DNA of 64,000 nt from Paenibacillus auburnensis (lineage in GTDB: Bacteria; Bacillota; Bacilli; Paenibacillales; Paenibacillaceae), in the NCBI RefSeq assembly GCF_927798115.1, contig NZ_CAKMMG010000005.1, positions 277,296-341,295 of the forward strand, read 5' to 3'. Numbering within the stretch: position 1 is the stretch's first letter; the number at the start of each line of letters is the position of its first letter. A program made the position numbers and the translations under genes. The notes beneath the pieces were generated by a model. That model was given only the letters and a program-made list of their open reading frames with translations. It had not been told where the DNA came from and ran no database searches. Below are positions 41,501 to 49,248 of this stretch, one piece after another.

Positions 41501-42393
41501 TCGCCCTCCTTCACAAGAGAAGCTTCATATCCGCTTAATCCGTCAGCAGAGGAGCGGAAGGCGAGGCCTGCAGTCCCATCGTCAGGAAATGAAATCTGTC
41601 CCTCGTACACCAGATCAGCAGCCGGCTTGTTATAGATCAGCAGCGCCTTGCTCTGATTGGCAGAGATCCCTTTTTTACCGCTGAGATCAGGCTGCCACTG
41701 ACCTGTACTTGCCAGCACTGTCTCCAGGTTCCCCTTCAGATCACTTACGGTTATGTTCTGGAACAACGCAGCCCCATCCCAGACTTGCAGCCCGAGCTGC
41801 CCGGAGTGATAAGCGCTGTCCTCCATATCAATCACAGGCTTATATTGATTTCCCCAATATACCCTTAGTGAGGAGCCCTCTGCCTTCACCTTAAGATGAT
41901 AGATTTCACCCTGGACTAAAGGAACCTGGCGCTCCTCCTTCAGTCTGCCTTCCCCACCGTCCGCGTCCCGTAAACGGATTATGCCGGCCTGAGGTATGAT
42001 TTGCAGCATGTATGCCTGCTGTCCATCCTTACTTGAACGGAATAGCAGCGTAGCGTCAGGCTCTCCCTCCTTAATCATTACGTCAGCTTCATAGATAAAA
42101 TCATCCGCAGTGGTCTGCGATAACGCCAGTACATTTTCCTGCGGGTCCGATGTCAGCAGTAGCCCTTCCGCTGTGTTCTCCATCCTGCCTTTTCCGGCTA
42201 CATACCATCCCGTCAGGTTGCTGTTTAGATTGGTAGCGGTTTCAGAAATAGATATTCCCTCCTTTTTTTCTTTGGCGAACGCCTCATCTGCAGCCAGGGC
42301 CCGGTCTGTCTCACGATTAACTGTAATCATCGAAGTCACCAAGATTCCCGCAGTGAGCAGAAGGCTTAGTGTGAATTTTGCTTTCCGGTTCAT
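38593..42393 (-). CDS. Secreted modular GH32 fructan hydrolase (levanase/inulinase type) with ricin-type lectin domain
   Basis: 1266-residue secreted enzyme. Signal peptide (1-~35); two LamG/DUF1080-like sugar-binding modules (~55-215 and ~230-380); a GH32 five-bladed propeller and C-terminal beta sandwich (~390-870) with nucleophile Asp404 in SVSDPNGL, the RDP motif at 531-533 and acid/base Glu583 in ECPDLF; a Big2-like Ig domain (~885-970; LKWKSSNPEAVNI); a third DUF1080-like module (~975-1135); and a C-terminal ricin-type beta-trefoil (~1150-1266; QKWTFVP, NNQRWIIQ, DAQKWSLDF). The usual WMNDPNG is altered to MRGSVSDPNG. It degrades extracellular levan or inulin and feeds the transporter encoded upstream. 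ATG follows AGAGGGAAAAGG. It is last in the locus, behind a partial terminator. Confidence 0.9.
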   Translation of the reverse strand: MNRKAKFTLSLLLTAGILVTSMITVNRETDRALAADEAFAKEKKEGISISETATNLNSNLTGWYVAGKGRMENTAEGLLLTSDPQENVLALSQTTADDFIYEADVMIKEGEPDATLLFRSSKDGQQAYMLQIIPQAGIIRLRDADGGEGRLKEERQVPLVQGEIYHLKVKAEGSSLRVYWGNQYKPVIDMEDSAYHSGQLGLQVWDGAALFQNITVSDLKGNLETVLASTGQWQPDLSGKKGISANQSKALLIYNKPAADLVYEGQISFPDDGTAGLAFRSSADGLSGYEASLVKEGDQLRVRLTQANGKVIASSARTYPSRAGAKHAVEVQAKGERIQIFVDGYTPAAIDVTDSSYTNGNAGLVVNSGTAYFQNTYVTEASSYNNEKYRPQYHYTPMRGSVSDPNGLVYFAGEYHLFHQDGGTWAHAVSKDMLNWKRLPIALPWNDYGHVWSGSAVADLNNASGLFTDSGGQGLIAYYTSFNPDAFNGNQRIGLAYSKDQGRTWAYAKDRPIVIENPGRSGEDPGGWDFRDPKVVRDEGNNRWVMVVSGGDHIRFFTSTNLLDWTLTDNWGYGTYVRGGVWECPDLFPLTVQGTAEKKWVLMISTGANQATGGSDAEYFVGSLTAEGKFVNDNPAGTVLRTDFGKEFYASMSFSDMQDGRRVMLAWMSNWDYPFAFPTLGWKGELTIPREVTLVKTSDGIRLAQSPVKELESLRSALYSASNKDISPSSQNLLKGMTSGAYEIEAEVEIPAGSSVSEFGFNLREGAAQKTVVGYKPGVSTVFVDRSLSGITDFSSLFSTRHETQALTESGRIKLRILVDESSVEVFVNGGKSVFSDVIFPDPASRGMSFYTKGGNVKMVSLKVYKLASVWNSEPVLSPRIVMDTRNRELGVGHIETLQAVLENGPGIGTEPLKWKSSNPEAVNIKAAEHSQAVIDALKVGAAVISVSTPNGKISASVRVNVSGGEFRTNLSGWTQDRSVASWLLSEDGIRGNYTGGDANYIAGEQAGDFTYEAEMKLGTAGGAGSLLFRASPDGRSGYYLNLDPNMKSVRLFYKINGRFEERQVLAKVPAFILPDRTYRLKIQAEGPHIAVYLGGERIMDVQDGTFAAGHFGLHVFGGAASFQNVNISGAVPANLITSSVVNEGFRKALYTANQVNGEPVTVSDTHEATDQKWTFVPTGDEAGSYSIRTASGQALDLNTERNVIQLYSYLGYNNQRWIIQKNMDGSAAILSVHNHLALAVSEDGLSLTLAAVQPGADAQKWSLDF

Positions 42394-42437
42394 CCTTTTC
42401 CCTCTTTTCCTGTAAATGATTAGTCCTTTTGAAGAAA

Positions 42438-42475
42438 AAGGCCGGCTTGCTGCATCTGCATAACCGGCCGGCCTT
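42438..42475 (-). terminator. Terminator after the fructokinase gene
   Basis: AAGGCCGG (42438-42445) pairs with CCGGCCTT (42468-42475). On the minus strand TTTTTCTTC follows. It separates the fructokinase and the secreted GH32 gene and may act partially. Confidence 0.78.
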
Positions 42476-42485
42476 ATCTGTTTTT

Positions 42486-43376
42486 TTATATAGAAGAAAC
42501 CTTATTGCTTATCGCTGATAGTCCCAAGGCCAGAGCGCCGCATAATCCCGCCTGCTGGCCAAGCCCCGGTGCAACAATGTACTCCTCCATGTGATCCAGA
42601 ATCGAATTAGAACTGACATATCCGTTCAGATTCCGGCGTACGGCCTCCCGGATGAGGGGAAACAGCTGCGGCTGCTGCATCACACCGCCGCCCAATATTA
42701 TTTTCTGCGGAGAAAGAAGTAAAATAGTATCAGTCAAAGCTCCTGCAATATAGAAGGCCTCCATCTCCCATGCCTGATGATCCTCCGGAAGCTCATGCCC
42801 CTTTTTCCCCCATCTGGCTTCAATCGCAGGACCCGCCGCCATTCCTTCGAGACAATCCCCGTGATAAGGACAGATACCGGCAAAATCATCTTCCGGATGG
42901 CGCCTCGTCAGCACATGCCCGCCCTCAGGATGTACAAGACCATGGACTAACCGGCCTTCTGCATATACCCCGACACCAATCCCCGTGCCTACGGTAATGT
43001 ACAAGCAATTGGACATACCCTGAGCAGCCCCCCATTTGACCTCACCATATACAGCTGCGTTAACATCCGTATCCCAGCCGAACGGAACAGGGAAGACTTG
43101 CTTTAGAGTCCCGAGCAGATTATAATTCGCCCATCCCGGTTTAGGTGTTGTTGTCACGTAGCCGTAAGTCGGACTGCCATGAGCGATGTCGATCGGACCA
43201 AATGATCCAATGCCGATGGCTTCTACTTCTTTACCTTGAAAATAATCAATCACTTTGGGCATCGTCTGATCCGGATGTCCGGTCGGGAAGCTGATCTGAT
43301 CCTCAATCCGCCCGCTTTCATCACCAATCCCGCAGACAAATTTCGTTCCGCCTGCCTCAATTGCTCCTATGCGCAT
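42486..43376 (-). CDS. ROK-family fructokinase
   Basis: 296-residue cytosolic sugar kinase of the ROK family, fructokinase subgroup (ScrK/GmuE/YdhR-like). The N-terminal phosphate-binding motif is IGAIEAGGTKFVCGIG, the ATP-site second motif YITVGTGIGVGVYAEG, and the catalytic/zinc region GGHVLTRRHPEDDFAGICPYHGDCLEG supplies the expected His and Cys zinc ligands. It phosphorylates fructose released by the GH32 enzymes to fructose-6-phosphate. ATG follows GAGGAGGAACTTAC, 18 bp after the intracellular GH32 gene, so the two are co-transcribed. Confidence 0.92.
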   Translation of the reverse strand: MRIGAIEAGGTKFVCGIGDESGRIEDQISFPTGHPDQTMPKVIDYFQGKEVEAIGIGSFGPIDIAHGSPTYGYVTTTPKPGWANYNLLGTLKQVFPVPFGWDTDVNAAVYGEVKWGAAQGMSNCLYITVGTGIGVGVYAEGRLVHGLVHPEGGHVLTRRHPEDDFAGICPYHGDCLEGMAAGPAIEARWGKKGHELPEDHQAWEMEAFYIAGALTDTILLLSPQKIILGGGVMQQPQLFPLIREAVRRNLNGYVSSNSILDHMEEYIVAPGLGQQAGLCGALALGLSAISNKVSSI

Positions 43377-43394
43377 GTAAGTTCCTCCTCCCGG

Positions 43395-44879
43395 TTACTG
43401 GTTGCTGCCGTCTGCAGCAGATGAGGCCAGCTCATAGATATCCAGCGAAAGGAATACATCCTCTTCATGCTCTGCAAAAGCAGCAAGACTGGCGGATTCA
43501 GGCTCAGGGAAAATCAGATCCGTAATGACTGCCTGCCCCCCGCCTGCAAACATCTCAACCGAGGAACGATCCACATAAATACACAGCTCATTGGCAGCAT
43601 CCGATGCCGCAAGCTTTGCAGAATGCAGCCCCGGGAACAACTCATGGAAGTCACTCTTCCCGGAAGCTGTGCGATCTATATACAGCTCTTCCGTTTGCGC
43701 GTTTATCCCGGCAACGGTCTGCTGCTTGGCACCTGCCTTTACCCGGAAGCCGGCAGACGTACCAGGTGTGAGCTTCGCCTCAATAACGTAAGCATCCAGC
43801 TGAAGGCTGGCACAAGCCGCATTGATCTCTTGTACTGAAACATTGGTAAGGGACAGAACCGGGATACGCGCTGCTTCCAGCTCTTTAACAGGCTTTTGAA
43901 TGAGTGTCGCTTCCCCGTTTCTCGTTTCCAGCGTAAGCTCTCGGGGAATGGTCATCGAACCACGGAATCCTTCCGTCGGTGTCTGCTGAGCATACATCCA
44001 GTTGCTCATCCAGCCGATAAACAAGCGTCTTCCGTCTTCCTCAGGAAGATCGGACCAGCTCACTCCGGCATAATTATCCCTGCCGTAATCCACCCAGCGG
44101 ATGCTCCGGGATGCTTCGTCAGGAGTGAATACCGCTCCGTCGAAATCACCTGTGAAATACTGCGTTCTCGAGCCTTCCTCAAAGGCCGGATCTGCGCCGA
44201 TGCTCACGAGCATCACCCATTTGGTGTTATCCTTATCTCCATCTACAGCGAGCGGGAATAGGTCCGGGCACTCCCATACCCCGTCATGCGAACCGATCCC
44301 GGCTCCGAATTCGCTGGCAAAGGTCCAGTGAATCAGATCAGGCGAGTGATACAGGCATACCGTCTGGCCGCAAGCCACGATCATCACCCACCGGCTCTGC
44401 TGTTTATCCCAGAACACCTTGGGATCACGGAAATCAATGAAGCTATCATGCTCAAGCACCGGATTTCCGGCGTATTTCGTCCACGTTCTGCCGTTATCCT
44501 TGCTGTACGCAATACTTTGGTACTGTACCGGAGGCTCTCCTTCCGGCCTATTCAGGTGGTGCGTGAAGATTGCAACCAGCCCCGGCTTATCCTCAAAAAA
44601 TCCCGTTGTATTCTTCCAGTCAACAACGGCACTGCCCGAGAAGATCATGCCCAGTTCATCTGGTTCCAGTGCAATCGGCATCTCCTCCCAAGCTACCAGA
44701 TCCCTGCTCACCGCATGGCCCCAATGCATCTCTCCCATAGTCATTCCATCGGGGTGATGTTGGAAGAACAGATGGTATTCGCCCTCAAAATAGACCAGCC
44801 CGTTCGGATCATTCATCCAATTTTGCTGAGGTGAAAAATGATAGACACCCCGGTAGTTTTGTTTAGTTATCGCTGACAT
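43395..44879 (-). CDS. Intracellular GH32 beta-fructosidase (sucrose / fructo-oligosaccharide hydrolase)
   Basis: 494-residue GH32 enzyme without a signal peptide. The three catalytic motifs are intact: WMNDPNG (nucleophile Asp24), FRDPKV and ECPDLF, followed by the C-terminal beta sandwich (IYVDRSSVEMFAGGG). It resembles sucrose-6-phosphate hydrolases of the SacA/ScrB type, but uptake here is by an ABC transporter, which does not phosphorylate, so the likely substrates are free sucrose, kestose or short fructans (inference). ATG follows AGTAAAGGAG. A 420-bp gap containing a structured repeat separates it from the binding-protein gene upstream. Confidence 0.93.
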   Translation of the reverse strand: MSAITKQNYRGVYHFSPQQNWMNDPNGLVYFEGEYHLFFQHHPDGMTMGEMHWGHAVSRDLVAWEEMPIALEPDELGMIFSGSAVVDWKNTTGFFEDKPGLVAIFTHHLNRPEGEPPVQYQSIAYSKDNGRTWTKYAGNPVLEHDSFIDFRDPKVFWDKQQSRWVMIVACGQTVCLYHSPDLIHWTFASEFGAGIGSHDGVWECPDLFPLAVDGDKDNTKWVMLVSIGADPAFEEGSRTQYFTGDFDGAVFTPDEASRSIRWVDYGRDNYAGVSWSDLPEEDGRRLFIGWMSNWMYAQQTPTEGFRGSMTIPRELTLETRNGEATLIQKPVKELEAARIPVLSLTNVSVQEINAACASLQLDAYVIEAKLTPGTSAGFRVKAGAKQQTVAGINAQTEELYIDRTASGKSDFHELFPGLHSAKLAASDAANELCIYVDRSSVEMFAGGGQAVITDLIFPEPESASLAAFAEHEEDVFLSLDIYELASSAADGSNQ

Positions 44880-45300
44880 TATGATTTCTCCTTTACTCCT
44901 GGATAGATTGAACCGGGAAGTTTAGAGCAAAGGTCAGTCGCAGCTGCGGGGAATGTTTGGACTTCCGGCTGCTGACAGGATTGGACTTAGAGTGAACTTG
45001 TGATTTTTATTTCCGGGAATGGTGTGACTACAGAGAATGTTTGGACTTTCGGCCGCTGTTGTCTGCAGATTTCTTGATTTAACCGCTATTAGCGGTGGAA
45101 ATCCGCAGACAAAGGCGGACGCTATCGCTCCTACAGTTCCAAAATTCCCCTCCGCCACTTTTCCCCTATTTCTGTTTTTCAAGTTCAATCAATGTGACCT
45201 ATCCTTCCGATGCCGGCTTTCAGTTCCAAGCTTTCCCTCCGCCGCTTCGCTCCCTTTCCTCAAGACTCCAGTTCAATCTATAATATTTTTTATATTTATA
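44880..45300. other. 421-bp intra-locus gap with structured repeat copy B and partial copies
   Basis: No gene. It holds a partial repeat (about 44949-44990), full structured repeat B (45033-45152) and a fragment (about 45205-45245) that resembles the CTTCCGATGC-GCTTTC part of repeat A. An AT-rich stretch follows the binding-protein stop. Confidence 0.65.
45033..45152 (-). repeat. Structured dispersed repeat, copy B
   Basis: Outer arms AATGTTTGGA (45036-45045) and TCCAAAATT (45138-45146); inner stem TGTCTGCAGATTTC (45060-45073) with GAAATCCGCAGACA (45098-45111), 13 of 14 pairs; CCGCT/AGCGG hairpin in the loop (45083-45095); then GGCGGACGC and CTCCTACAGTTCCAAA shared with copy A. Compared with copy A, five stem positions have changed on both sides so that pairing is kept. 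Confidence 0.75.
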
Positions 45301-46917
45301 TTATTTTTGCGTTGCTCTGTCGTAGCCGCCCTGCTTGATCTTCAGCCATTCCTGCAGGCCCAGGCGGTCCAGCTCCTTGAGATAATCATTCCACTCTGCA
45401 TCGATTTTGCCGTTCTGGTACCATTCGGTGCGCATTCTAAGCACATAGGCGAACAGGTCGGTTTCAATGGTCGTCAGGCGGTCCAACTCGTCAATGGAGT
45501 GGAATACGCTCGGCATGACGTTCTCAGCCTTCATTTTTGGAGCCATGATGTTCTTGATGATATCCATTCTGCCCTTGGCATCATCCGGCATGGTTGTATA
45601 TTTATTATAGTAGGAATCCAGAATTGCCAGCGGTCCGCCGATGCTTGTTTTCTCGCGCAGCTCAACCGGAGCCGTACCATCCAGCGGCAAATGCTTCAGC
45701 ATGCCCTTGGCTTCATCAAATTCGAAGATGTTCTGCTGGGTATCATCCCCGTAGGTTCCCCAGTTGTTCTGGACAGACTGGATTGGGTCATACAGCTGAT
45801 CCACCCACTTCGCTGTGGTTTCCAGGTTTTTATTCGCGCTGGTCACGACCATTTTGCCGCGTCCAAGACCGAGACCGTTCGTACGGGTTACGTTGATTTC
45901 ACCGTCCGGTCCAGCCAGCGGCGGCATAACTTCATAAGCATCGTTCGCTCCTGAGATGTTCGCTTTATCCCAGGAGAAATAGAGGCCGTACTTCTGATCC
46001 TTCCCCTTGGCCAGGTAAGTACTCCAGTCTTGGGTATACGCTTCGATATCAATGAGGCCTTCTGTATACAGCTCGTGGATATACGATACCGCATTTTTAT
46101 AGTCTTCTTGCGCAGCCGTAAAGATCACCTTGCCGTCATTGCTTACAACCGCATGGTCAGGGTTCTCACCAAGTCCGAAAGAACCAAACAGGAAGGCTAA
46201 GTCCTCCGCTCCCGGCTTATTAATGAAGGACAGAGGGATTTCATCAGCCTGACCGTTGCCGTTCGGATCCTTTGTCTTGAAGGCAATGAGCACCTGCTTC
46301 AATTCTTCCGTCGTTGTCGGCATCTTGAGGCCCAGCTTCTTCAGCCATTCCACGTTGATCCAAGGCATACTGTCCACCGCCTGGATTCTTTCTTTGCCGT
46401 TCCCAAGCTCTTCGATCCAAGGAAACGCGTAGATGTTGCCGTCAGGCGCCGTAATCATGCTTTTGTATTCAGGGGCTTCTTCCAGCACTTTTTTAAAGTT
46501 AGGCATATTCTTCTCGATCAGATCATTCAGCGGAATGATGGTGCCGTCCTTGGCAAGCTTCAGCAGCTCATAGTCACTGTAGTCGGCATTAAAAATCGCA
46601 TCCGGAAGATCGCCGCTGGCGACGGCCAGATTTCTTTTTTCCACAAACACATCTCTGGTGAAGTTTTTCCAGTTGATATGCACATTCGTTTTTTCTTCGA
46701 GACGTTTATTGATCAGCTTGTCATTCGGGTCGGACGGGGCCAGCGGGGAGCTTTGGGTAATGAAGTTCAGGGTCACTTTCCCGTTTGGATCCTGTTTTTC
46801 ACTGGCAGCGTTACCTCCCCCGCCCCCGCCGCCGCATGCGGCAAGGAACATGAAGGAAGCAAGGACTGAGGCAGAAGCTGCTTTTGACAAAACCTTTGAT
46901 CTTTTTGATCTTTTCAT
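45301..46917 (-). CDS. Extracellular sugar-binding lipoprotein of the fructan locus
   Basis: 538-residue solute-binding lipoprotein with lipobox LAAC followed at once by seven glycines, a flexible surface spacer. CUT1-type fold with the LplA-branch motifs DPNGNGQADEIPLSF, KYGLYFSWDKAN, PLAGPDGEINVTRTNGLG and a final QEWLKIKQGGYDRATQ. ATG follows TTTGGAGGTC. It comes third after the two permease genes, which is unusual since binding proteins more often come first. The substrate is probably fructo-oligosaccharide, inferred from the GH32 and fructokinase genes that follow. Confidence 0.92.
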   Translation of the reverse strand: MKRSKRSKVLSKAASASVLASFMFLAACGGGGGGGNAASEKQDPNGKVTLNFITQSSPLAPSDPNDKLINKRLEEKTNVHINWKNFTRDVFVEKRNLAVASGDLPDAIFNADYSDYELLKLAKDGTIIPLNDLIEKNMPNFKKVLEEAPEYKSMITAPDGNIYAFPWIEELGNGKERIQAVDSMPWINVEWLKKLGLKMPTTTEELKQVLIAFKTKDPNGNGQADEIPLSFINKPGAEDLAFLFGSFGLGENPDHAVVSNDGKVIFTAAQEDYKNAVSYIHELYTEGLIDIEAYTQDWSTYLAKGKDQKYGLYFSWDKANISGANDAYEVMPPLAGPDGEINVTRTNGLGLGRGKMVVTSANKNLETTAKWVDQLYDPIQSVQNNWGTYGDDTQQNIFEFDEAKGMLKHLPLDGTAPVELREKTSIGGPLAILDSYYNKYTTMPDDAKGRMDIIKNIMAPKMKAENVMPSVFHSIDELDRLTTIETDLFAYVLRMRTEWYQNGKIDAEWNDYLKELDRLGLQEWLKIKQGGYDRATQK

Positions 46918-46976
46918 CGGATATGACCTCCAAAGTAATAATGAATGAAGAACCTTATCTATGTGCAGTCCGCTTC

Positions 46977-47858
46977 CTATTTGATGGAGCCGACCATGAC
47001 ACCTTTCTCAAAGTACTTCTGGAAAAACGGATACATAATGATCAGCGGCAGGCTGGAGACAACGATCGCGGCATATTTGATGATTTCAGACAACCGTTTC
47101 ATTTCTGCTGCAGCCAGCTGATCACTGATCATGCTGGGGTCTACCTGATTCTGGATCAGGATGGAGCGCAGAACGAGCTGCAGCGGGTGAAGATTCGGAT
47201 TATCGAGATAGATCATGGCATCAAAGTACGAATTCCACTGGCCGACGAAGGCATACAGCGCAAGCACAAAGATGATCGGTTTAGAGAGCGGCAATACGAT
47301 GCTGAAAAAAATCCTCATCTCCGAAGCCCCGTCCACATTGGACGCCTCCTTCAGTTCGTTCGGTACACCTTTGAAGAAGGTTCTGGACAAAATAATATTC
47401 CATACATTGACGGCCCCCGGGATAATGACAGCCCACACAGTATCCAGCAGTCCCAGATTCTTAACCAGCAGGTAAGTCGGGACAAGCCCGCCGCCGAAGA
47501 ACATTGTGAACAGGAACAGGGTCATGAAAAAGCCTTTCCCCTTCATCCGGTCATCTGACAGGGCATACCCGGCGCAGACAGAGACCATTACAGTCAGAAC
47601 AGCAAAGGCGGAGGCATAAAAAACAGCGTTTGCAAATCCCCGCAGCATTGCCGGATTGGTGAGGATCATCTTATAGCCTTCAGTGGACCAGTCGGAGATT
47701 CGGAACGAGATTCCTTGGCTGAGCAGAACGGACGGGTCCATGAAGGAGGCGATCACCACATAAATGAGCGGAAGAATCACAATCAGCACGGCTAGTGTTA
47801 AAAAGGCGGCGTTCAGTGCGAGCATAAAACGGTCCAGCCGCGAATGTTTTACAAACAT
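46977..47858 (-). CDS. Carbohydrate ABC transporter permease (LplC-type) of the fructan locus
   Basis: 293-residue permease with six transmembrane segments. EAA loop NELKEASNVDGASEMRIFFSIVLPLSKPIIFVLALYA; C-terminal YPFFQKYFEKGVMVGSIK is the LplC signature. ATG follows AAGAAAGGAGCAAC. It lies 17 bp after the LplB-type permease and 59 bp before the binding protein. As with the pectin system, no ATPase gene is present, so a shared MsmX-like ATPase elsewhere in the genome is expected. Confidence 0.92.
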   Translation of the reverse strand: MFVKHSRLDRFMLALNAAFLTLAVLIVILPLIYVVIASFMDPSVLLSQGISFRISDWSTEGYKMILTNPAMLRGFANAVFYASAFAVLTVMVSVCAGYALSDDRMKGKGFFMTLFLFTMFFGGGLVPTYLLVKNLGLLDTVWAVIIPGAVNVWNIILSRTFFKGVPNELKEASNVDGASEMRIFFSIVLPLSKPIIFVLALYAFVGQWNSYFDAMIYLDNPNLHPLQLVLRSILIQNQVDPSMISDQLAAAEMKRLSEIIKYAAIVVSSLPLIIMYPFFQKYFEKGVMVGSIK

Positions 47859-47875
47859 GACTTGTTGCTCCTTTC

Positions 47876-48829
47876 TTAATAAAGACCTTCGCCCTCATTC
47901 AGCTTCTTCACTGTGAAGTTCACCGTTAGGAGCAGGATGACGTTGATGATTGAGTTAAACAGCCCCACTGCAGCTGAGTAAGCATAGTCGCCTGACTGCA
48001 GGCCGATTTTGTAAACATAGGTCGGGATAATCTCCGAGGTTGGCAGGTTCGTGGCCGTCTGCATCAGATAAGCCTTTTCAAATCCGATCGACATGATACC
48101 GCCCGCGGCAAGGATGAATACAATGGCCATAATCGGCCGGATGGTCGGAAGATCGATATGACGGATTCTTTGCAGAAGGTTCGCGCCGTCTAAGTTTGCT
48201 GCATTATGTAACTCAGGGTCCACATTGGCCAGCGCCGCGACATAGATGATGGAAGCCCAGCCCGCACCCGTCCATATATCAGACAGAATATAAATCCAGC
48301 GGAAATATTCCGGCCGCGACATAAACATTACCGGTTCACCTGTTATCCAGCTAAACAGCTGGTTAATCGGTCCTGTCGGAGATAAGAAAATGAACAGCAT
48401 ACCCACCACGACAACGACGGATATGAAGTTAGGGGCATACAGGAACAGCTGGATGTTCTTTTTCACTCCGGCCCGGCGGACCTGATTGAGCATTAGCGCA
48501 AGCAGAATAGGAACAGGGAAGCTCAGAATCAGTCCGAAAAAACTCAATTTAAGCGTATTCATAAAAATAACTTCGAAGTTCGGGGAAGACAGGAATTTCT
48601 CAAAGTTGTACAACCCCACCCATTCACTGCCCAGAATACCTTTGATCGGGCTGAAATCCTTAAAGGCGATAATCGCACCATACATAGGACCATATTTAAA
48701 AATTAAGGTCAGGATCAGCGCCGGTGACAGCATTAAATACAGGAAATAATGCTTCTTGAAATATTCCATCAGGGAACTCTTCCGTCCCGCCGCCAGTTTT
48801 CTGTGATTCACTTGTATTGAGTTTTGCAA
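47876..48829 (-). CDS. Carbohydrate ABC transporter permease (LplB-type) of the fructan locus
   Basis: 317-residue permease, six transmembrane segments; KHYFLYLMLSPALILTLIFKYGPMYGAIIAFKDFSPIKG and ELHNAANLDGANLLQRIRHIDLPTIRPIMAIVFILA identify an LplB-type subunit. The longest frame starts at an ATG (48844), but that ATG precedes and overlaps a perfect GGAGGT; the TTG at 48829 is 8 bases after that GGAGGT, so the sequence favours TTG as the true start. It is the first gene of the fructan locus, read away from a divergent LacI regulator. Confidence 0.9.
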   Translation of the reverse strand: MQNSIQVNHRKLAAGRKSSLMEYFKKHYFLYLMLSPALILTLIFKYGPMYGAIIAFKDFSPIKGILGSEWVGLYNFEKFLSSPNFEVIFMNTLKLSFFGLILSFPVPILLALMLNQVRRAGVKKNIQLFLYAPNFISVVVVVGMLFIFLSPTGPINQLFSWITGEPVMFMSRPEYFRWIYILSDIWTGAGWASIIYVAALANVDPELHNAANLDGANLLQRIRHIDLPTIRPIMAIVFILAAGGIMSIGFEKAYLMQTATNLPTSEIIPTYVYKIGLQSGDYAYSAAVGLFNSIINVILLLTVNFTVKKLNEGEGLY

Positions 48830-49248
48830 TGCCTTTACCTCCATTCTTTACATGGTTTATAGTTCACTGCTTCAGGGACACCACTAAAAAGGCTTACATT
48901 TTGGCGCATATGCCCTCTGGTTCTTTTACAATTTAACAAAGACCGCTAGATCAGTCAATACATTTTGTAAAAATAAATTTGTTCATTTGACTATTAATTT
49001 GTTTGTAAATGGCTTGATTAGTTTGTCAAAACTCATGAAAACCTTATTCATAGTACAAAAAGGCCCTTGTTTCAACCTAATACACTCATAATAACTGCTA
49101 TTCAAGATAGTACTAGCAAACATTAACAATAAATAATGTAAACTAAATTGTGCATTTGTAAAATTGAGATTGCTATTTTGAGAAAACTATTATACATTTA
49201 AGGGAGTAAAACGAAGAGAATCAATATTATAGAGGTGAACCTACATAT
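48830..49248. other. AT-rich control region between the fructan locus and its LacI regulator
   Basis: About 400 bp, visibly more AT-rich than its surroundings. It contains a promoter for the minus-strand operon and four TTGTAAA half-site-like motifs (48925-48931 reversed, 48965-48971, 49003-49009, 49156-49162). AT richness makes chance matches likely. No coding frame is seen. Confidence 0.55.
48930..48958 (-). promoter_or_regulatory. Promoter of the fructan transport operon
   Basis: On the minus strand TTGACT (48953-48958), a 17-base spacer and TAAATT (48930-48935), ~95 bases before the TTG start. A TTTACAA motif overlaps the -10. A second candidate (TTGACA further upstream) has a 16-base spacer to TACAAA. 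Confidence 0.5.

Noticed and set aside
45037..45954. 305-codon open frame on the plus strand
   Set aside because: It begins inside structured repeat B and runs antisense through the fructan binding-protein gene; no domain is recognised.
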